Source: Candidatus Flexifilum breve (GTDB taxonomy: Bacteria; Chloroflexota; Anaerolineae; Aggregatilineales; Phototrophicaceae). Taken from it: a DNA stretch of 64,000 nucleotides. Below, piece by piece: positions 61,278 to 64,000 of the stretch. Position 1 is the first letter of the stretch; each line of letters opens with the position of its first letter. The position numbers and the translations under genes are program-made. The notes beneath the pieces were generated by a model. It ran no database searches. It saw nothing but the letters and a program-made list of their open reading frames with translations, and was not told the DNA's origin. The stretch is taken from assembly GCA_016717205.1 (NCBI GenBank), contig JADKGC010000015.1:1-64000 (forward strand), read 5' to 3'.

Positions 61278-61473
61278 AGGCGCTGTCCTGTCGTTTGCCG
61301 CCTATTGTAATGAACACCAGGGGCAAAGTTCAAAGCCAAAAAGCCCGGGTGCCGCGAGATTTGATTTTCCCTGTGCAAACGTTAACTTGTTCATTTTTCG
61401 CACGAGGGGATGAGGTTACACTAAACGTGCTTCATCTTATCCATCGACCTTATCCCAAGGCTTGGGAGTCACT

Positions 61474-63489
61474 ATGCGGAAAAACATCGGTACGCTCCTA
61501 CGCGCGCTCATCATTTTCGTTGGCATGGCGGGGTTGCTGACCGCTTACTACTGGGTGCATCGTCCGTTCGATATTCAGCCGGGGAGCGCCATCCCCGACT
61601 CCGCGCTGCGGCTGGGCGGCGCGCTGCTGGATCTGTTCACCGTCGGTGTGATCTTTGCGGCGGCGGGCGGACTCGGGCGACTGCTGCTCTCCCGGTTGGA
61701 TATGCCTTCCCGCGCTGAACGCTTCGCGCTGGAAGGCGGCATCGGTTTGGGCGCGCTGGCGCTGATCGTGCTGGCGTTGGGTTTAGTCGGCCTATTTCGC
61801 GGAGTTGTCTTCGGCGTTGGGTTGGTCGCCGCGCTGGTTCTGCTGCGCCATCAGGTGATCGTCTGGCTGCGCGATGGTCGTGACCTGCTCCGCTCGATCC
61901 GGTTGGAGAACATGACGATCACCCTCGCCGTGATCTTCACGGGGGTACTGCTGGTCATGGCGCTGATCATGGCGCTCACGCCGCCAACCCACTGGGACGG
62001 TATGACCTACCATCTGGTAGCACCGACGCGCTATTTACGGGATGGACGTATTCTTGCGCATCCCGACAACTACTATCTTGGCCTCTCGCAAAACGTCGAA
62101 ATGCTCTATGGCGTGGCGATCGGGCTGTTCGGAAGGGATACGACTGCCGCGCCGCTCCATTGGGGGCTCGGGCTGTTGGGCTTGATCGGCGTGGCGGGGC
62201 TGATGCGGCGCTTTGCGGGCCATGCTGCCGCGTGGATGTCGATTCTGCTGCTGCTCAGTGCCTATAACTTGTGGGCGCTGTTCGGCTGGTCATATGTGGA
62301 TTTGGGGACACTGCTGTTCGGCGCGCTGACGATGATCGCTTCTGTGCGCTGGCGGGAAACCCGAGGGCGCGGTTGGATCGTCTTGCTGGGGGTGATCATC
62401 GGGCTGGCAATGGGCGTCAAATATACGACCGCCGCGCTGGGGCTGGCCGTCGGCGTGTATCTGCTCCGGCACGAGCCGCGCCAGATCGTCCGCAACGGCT
62501 TGATTCTGGGAGTCGCCGCGGCGCTGACATTCGGTCTGTGGGCGGTCAAAGGGACCGTGCTGTACGGCAACCCGGTCTATCCCTTCTTCTTCAACGGCGT
62601 GAACTGGGATGCCGGGCGGGCAGCAGCATTCAGTTTTGCCGACCGCAGTTTGATCGCCACGGGAAACGGTTGGCAAGTTCCGATTGTACCGATTGCCGCG
62701 ACGATCTTCGGGCAGGATAACACCGACGGCTTCGGCTTCACGACGGGAGTCTGGCTGCTGACGGCATTTTTGCTGCTGCCGATGGTCTGGCGCGGTCTCG
62801 ACGAACGGGCACGCCAGCTTGCAAAAGACAGTCTGACGATTTTGCTCCCCTTGATCGCGTTTTGGATGGTGACGGCGGCATGGTCAATCACCGGGATGCA
62901 GACACGCCTCATGGTGATGAGCCTGCCCGCTTTTGCGGTTGCAGGATCGCTCGGTTTCGCCGGTCTGGCGAACTTTCCCAAAAAGCCGCTCGATATCAAC
63001 TGGATGGTGCGCGCCGCCTTTGTCCTGACCTTTGCGCTGGGCTTCAGCGAGCAACTACAAACCTTCACCCGTGAGCAGAGCGCCGCTTATCTCACGGGAC
63101 AACTTGCGCTCGACGATTTTATGTACACCAACACGGGTGCGTATTACGGCGCGCTGCAAAACCTGGCGACACTACCCGCCGGATCACAGGTGCGGCTGAT
63201 GTGGGAGCCGCGCACCTATTACTGTCCATCGACCGTGACCTGCATCCCCGACAGCTTGTTTGATCACTGGGCACGTCCCCAGCTTTACGGCGCGACACCC
63301 CAAGAAGTATTCGCGCAATTCCGCGAATCAGGGGATGATTATATGCTGTTCTTTCATTCGGGTTACGATCTCTACCTGAACGTTTCGCATCACGCTGATC
63401 AGGATCGGTTGTTCCCGCAGATGATTGCAGATTATCTGACGCCCGTGTGGACCGATGAAGTCCGCTACACACTGTACACATGGAAGTGA
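61474..63489 (+). CDS. Polytopic membrane protein, GT-C glycosyltransferase-like
   Basis: This protein of about 671 residues has roughly 12-13 membrane helices and an exported C-terminal domain. The first large loop has TPPTHWDGMTYHLVAPTRYL with the Asp typical of GT-C enzymes, which use lipid-linked sugars. GMQTRLMVMSLPAFAVAGSL and LMWEPRTYYCPSTVTCIPD follow later. GGGAG lies upstream of ATG 61474. Donor and target are unknown. Confidence 0.75.
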   Translation: MRKNIGTLLRALIIFVGMAGLLTAYYWVHRPFDIQPGSAIPDSALRLGGALLDLFTVGVIFAAAGGLGRLLLSRLDMPSRAERFALEGGIGLGALALIVLALGLVGLFRGVVFGVGLVAALVLLRHQVIVWLRDGRDLLRSIRLENMTITLAVIFTGVLLVMALIMALTPPTHWDGMTYHLVAPTRYLRDGRILAHPDNYYLGLSQNVEMLYGVAIGLFGRDTTAAPLHWGLGLLGLIGVAGLMRRFAGHAAAWMSILLLLSAYNLWALFGWSYVDLGTLLFGALTMIASVRWRETRGRGWIVLLGVIIGLAMGVKYTTAALGLAVGVYLLRHEPRQIVRNGLILGVAAALTFGLWAVKGTVLYGNPVYPFFFNGVNWDAGRAAAFSFADRSLIATGNGWQVPIVPIAATIFGQDNTDGFGFTTGVWLLTAFLLLPMVWRGLDERARQLAKDSLTILLPLIAFWMVTAAWSITGMQTRLMVMSLPAFAVAGSLGFAGLANFPKKPLDINWMVRAAFVLTFALGFSEQLQTFTREQSAAYLTGQLALDDFMYTNTGAYYGALQNLATLPAGSQVRLMWEPRTYYCPSTVTCIPDSLFDHWARPQLYGATPQEVFAQFRESGDDYMLFFHSGYDLYLNVSHHADQDRLFPQMIADYLTPVWTDEVRYTLYTWK

Positions 63490-63564
63490 TTGCGTTGAGT
63501 CCGGCATTGTGCTAAAGTTCACAGACGCTTTGTGACGAAGCCTACTACTGAATAGAGGGTTATT

Positions 63565-64000
63565 ATGCGGCGCTTGGGGCAGATCGCCTTCATCCTATTG
63601 AACGTCATCGTCTCGCTCGTCGTGGTGCTGGCCGTCATTACACTCAACGATTCGCAGCGTCCGGCAGAACAGAGCCAGGTCGTGATCACCGTACCCGTGT
63701 TGATCACCGCGACACCGAATCCCAACCAGTTCACGCAGACGCCCTTCATTATCACGACGACGCCGCTGCCCGGGACGCCGCGCGTGGCTGCTCTGCCCAC
63801 GGGCTTGATCGATGCGACCTTTGACCCGGCGCAGCCGACGATTGACCCAGCGTTGATCGAATCGAGTCAGCTTTTGCAGGCGACTGCCGGGACGGCGCTG
63901 CCCGACAACTGTATCCTCTATGAAATTCAGGAGGGGGATACGCCGTTCGGCATTGCGGAAGAATACGGCGTGGATGGCTTCGAACTGATGGCGGTGAATG
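63565..64000 (+). CDS. LysM-domain membrane-anchored protein, cut by window end
   Basis: The open frame from ATG 63565 (AGAGGG upstream) runs past the window end. It encodes a membrane helix (FILLNVIVSLVVVLAVITL), a Thr/Pro-rich linker (PVLITATPNPNQFTQTPFII), and the start of a LysM domain (CILYEIQEGDTPFGIAEEYG). LysM binds peptidoglycan, so this is likely a cell-wall-associated protein. The C-terminal part is not visible. Confidence 0.8.
   Translation, partial: MRRLGQIAFILLNVIVSLVVVLAVITLNDSQRPAEQSQVVITVPVLITATPNPNQFTQTPFIITTTPLPGTPRVAALPTGLIDATFDPAQPTIDPALIESSQLLQATAGTALPDNCILYEIQEGDTPFGIAEEYGVDGFELMAVN

Overview
The window is GC-rich bacterial chromosome. Gene content and protein style suggest a Chloroflexota bacterium, probably Anaerolineae-like. 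Signs are secreted or membrane proteins with long Thr/Pro/Ala-rich stretches (TATPTTP, TAEATAE types), an orphan Flp-type pilin, a PknB-like kinase with a large extracytoplasmic part, SUMF1-like membrane proteins, a YwiC-like protein and many two-component systems. This placement is inference; there is no rRNA in the window.

Layout. 1-5425: an unidentified broken stretch, a methylcrotonyl-CoA carboxylase beta gene, a membrane-anchored protein, a PHB-depolymerase-like esterase and a beta-barrel-like protein. Several of these are split by single-base shifts. 5473-9958: histidine kinase, response regulator, CNNM/CBS protein and acetyltransferase, all on the minus strand. 10155-15701: pilin, SUMF1-like protein, glycosyltransferase, ArsR-like regulator operon, YwiC-like protein and a GNAT. 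15967-20940: the most unusual cluster, an E2-like, a JAB/MPN-like and a ThiF/E1-like gene, then a small protein, a PCMT-like methyltransferase and a PfkB kinase in overlapping arrangement. 20983-22695: Dam-type methylase and a candidate PD-(D/E)XK nuclease. 22855-25706: ssb, DUF3467, translin-like and a TIR-transmembrane protein. 25710-27055: promoter, L10 leader with attenuator, rplJ and rplL. 27180-39587: BenE transporter, secreted protein, 1 kb of nested repeats, ArsR regulator, a second two-component system, aminotransferase, a multi-sensor kinase, a TPR protein and a DHFR-like protein. 39871-53480: gatB, TPR/secreted protein, FKBP, MarR, IDH-like dehydrogenase, a 40-nt poly(G), secreted protein, rsmG, AlkA-like glycosylase, a cNMP/PH-domain protein, def, proS and a phosphotransferase. 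53644-59381: WD40 lipoprotein, Ser/Thr kinase, rsgA, DsbA-like and DUF1232. 59376-60750: an AT-richer patch with an XRE regulator, an HNH protein and three tRNAs. 60798-64000: NYN protein, a GT-C-like membrane protein and a truncated LysM protein.

Intergenic spaces are full of repeats: (A) short palindromes with TAGGG-type arms, (B) CCTCACCCC...GGGGTGAGG inverted repeats, (C) uninterrupted degenerate heptamers GCTAANN upstream of genes, and (D/E) small terminal-inverted-repeat elements that insert into each other. One E element sits in the centre of an A palindrome with a CATG duplication.

At least six otherwise intact genes are broken by one-base shifts, five of them apparent deletions. Together with the poly(G) tract this points to consensus errors rather than true pseudogenes, so gene ends near those places should be treated with care.
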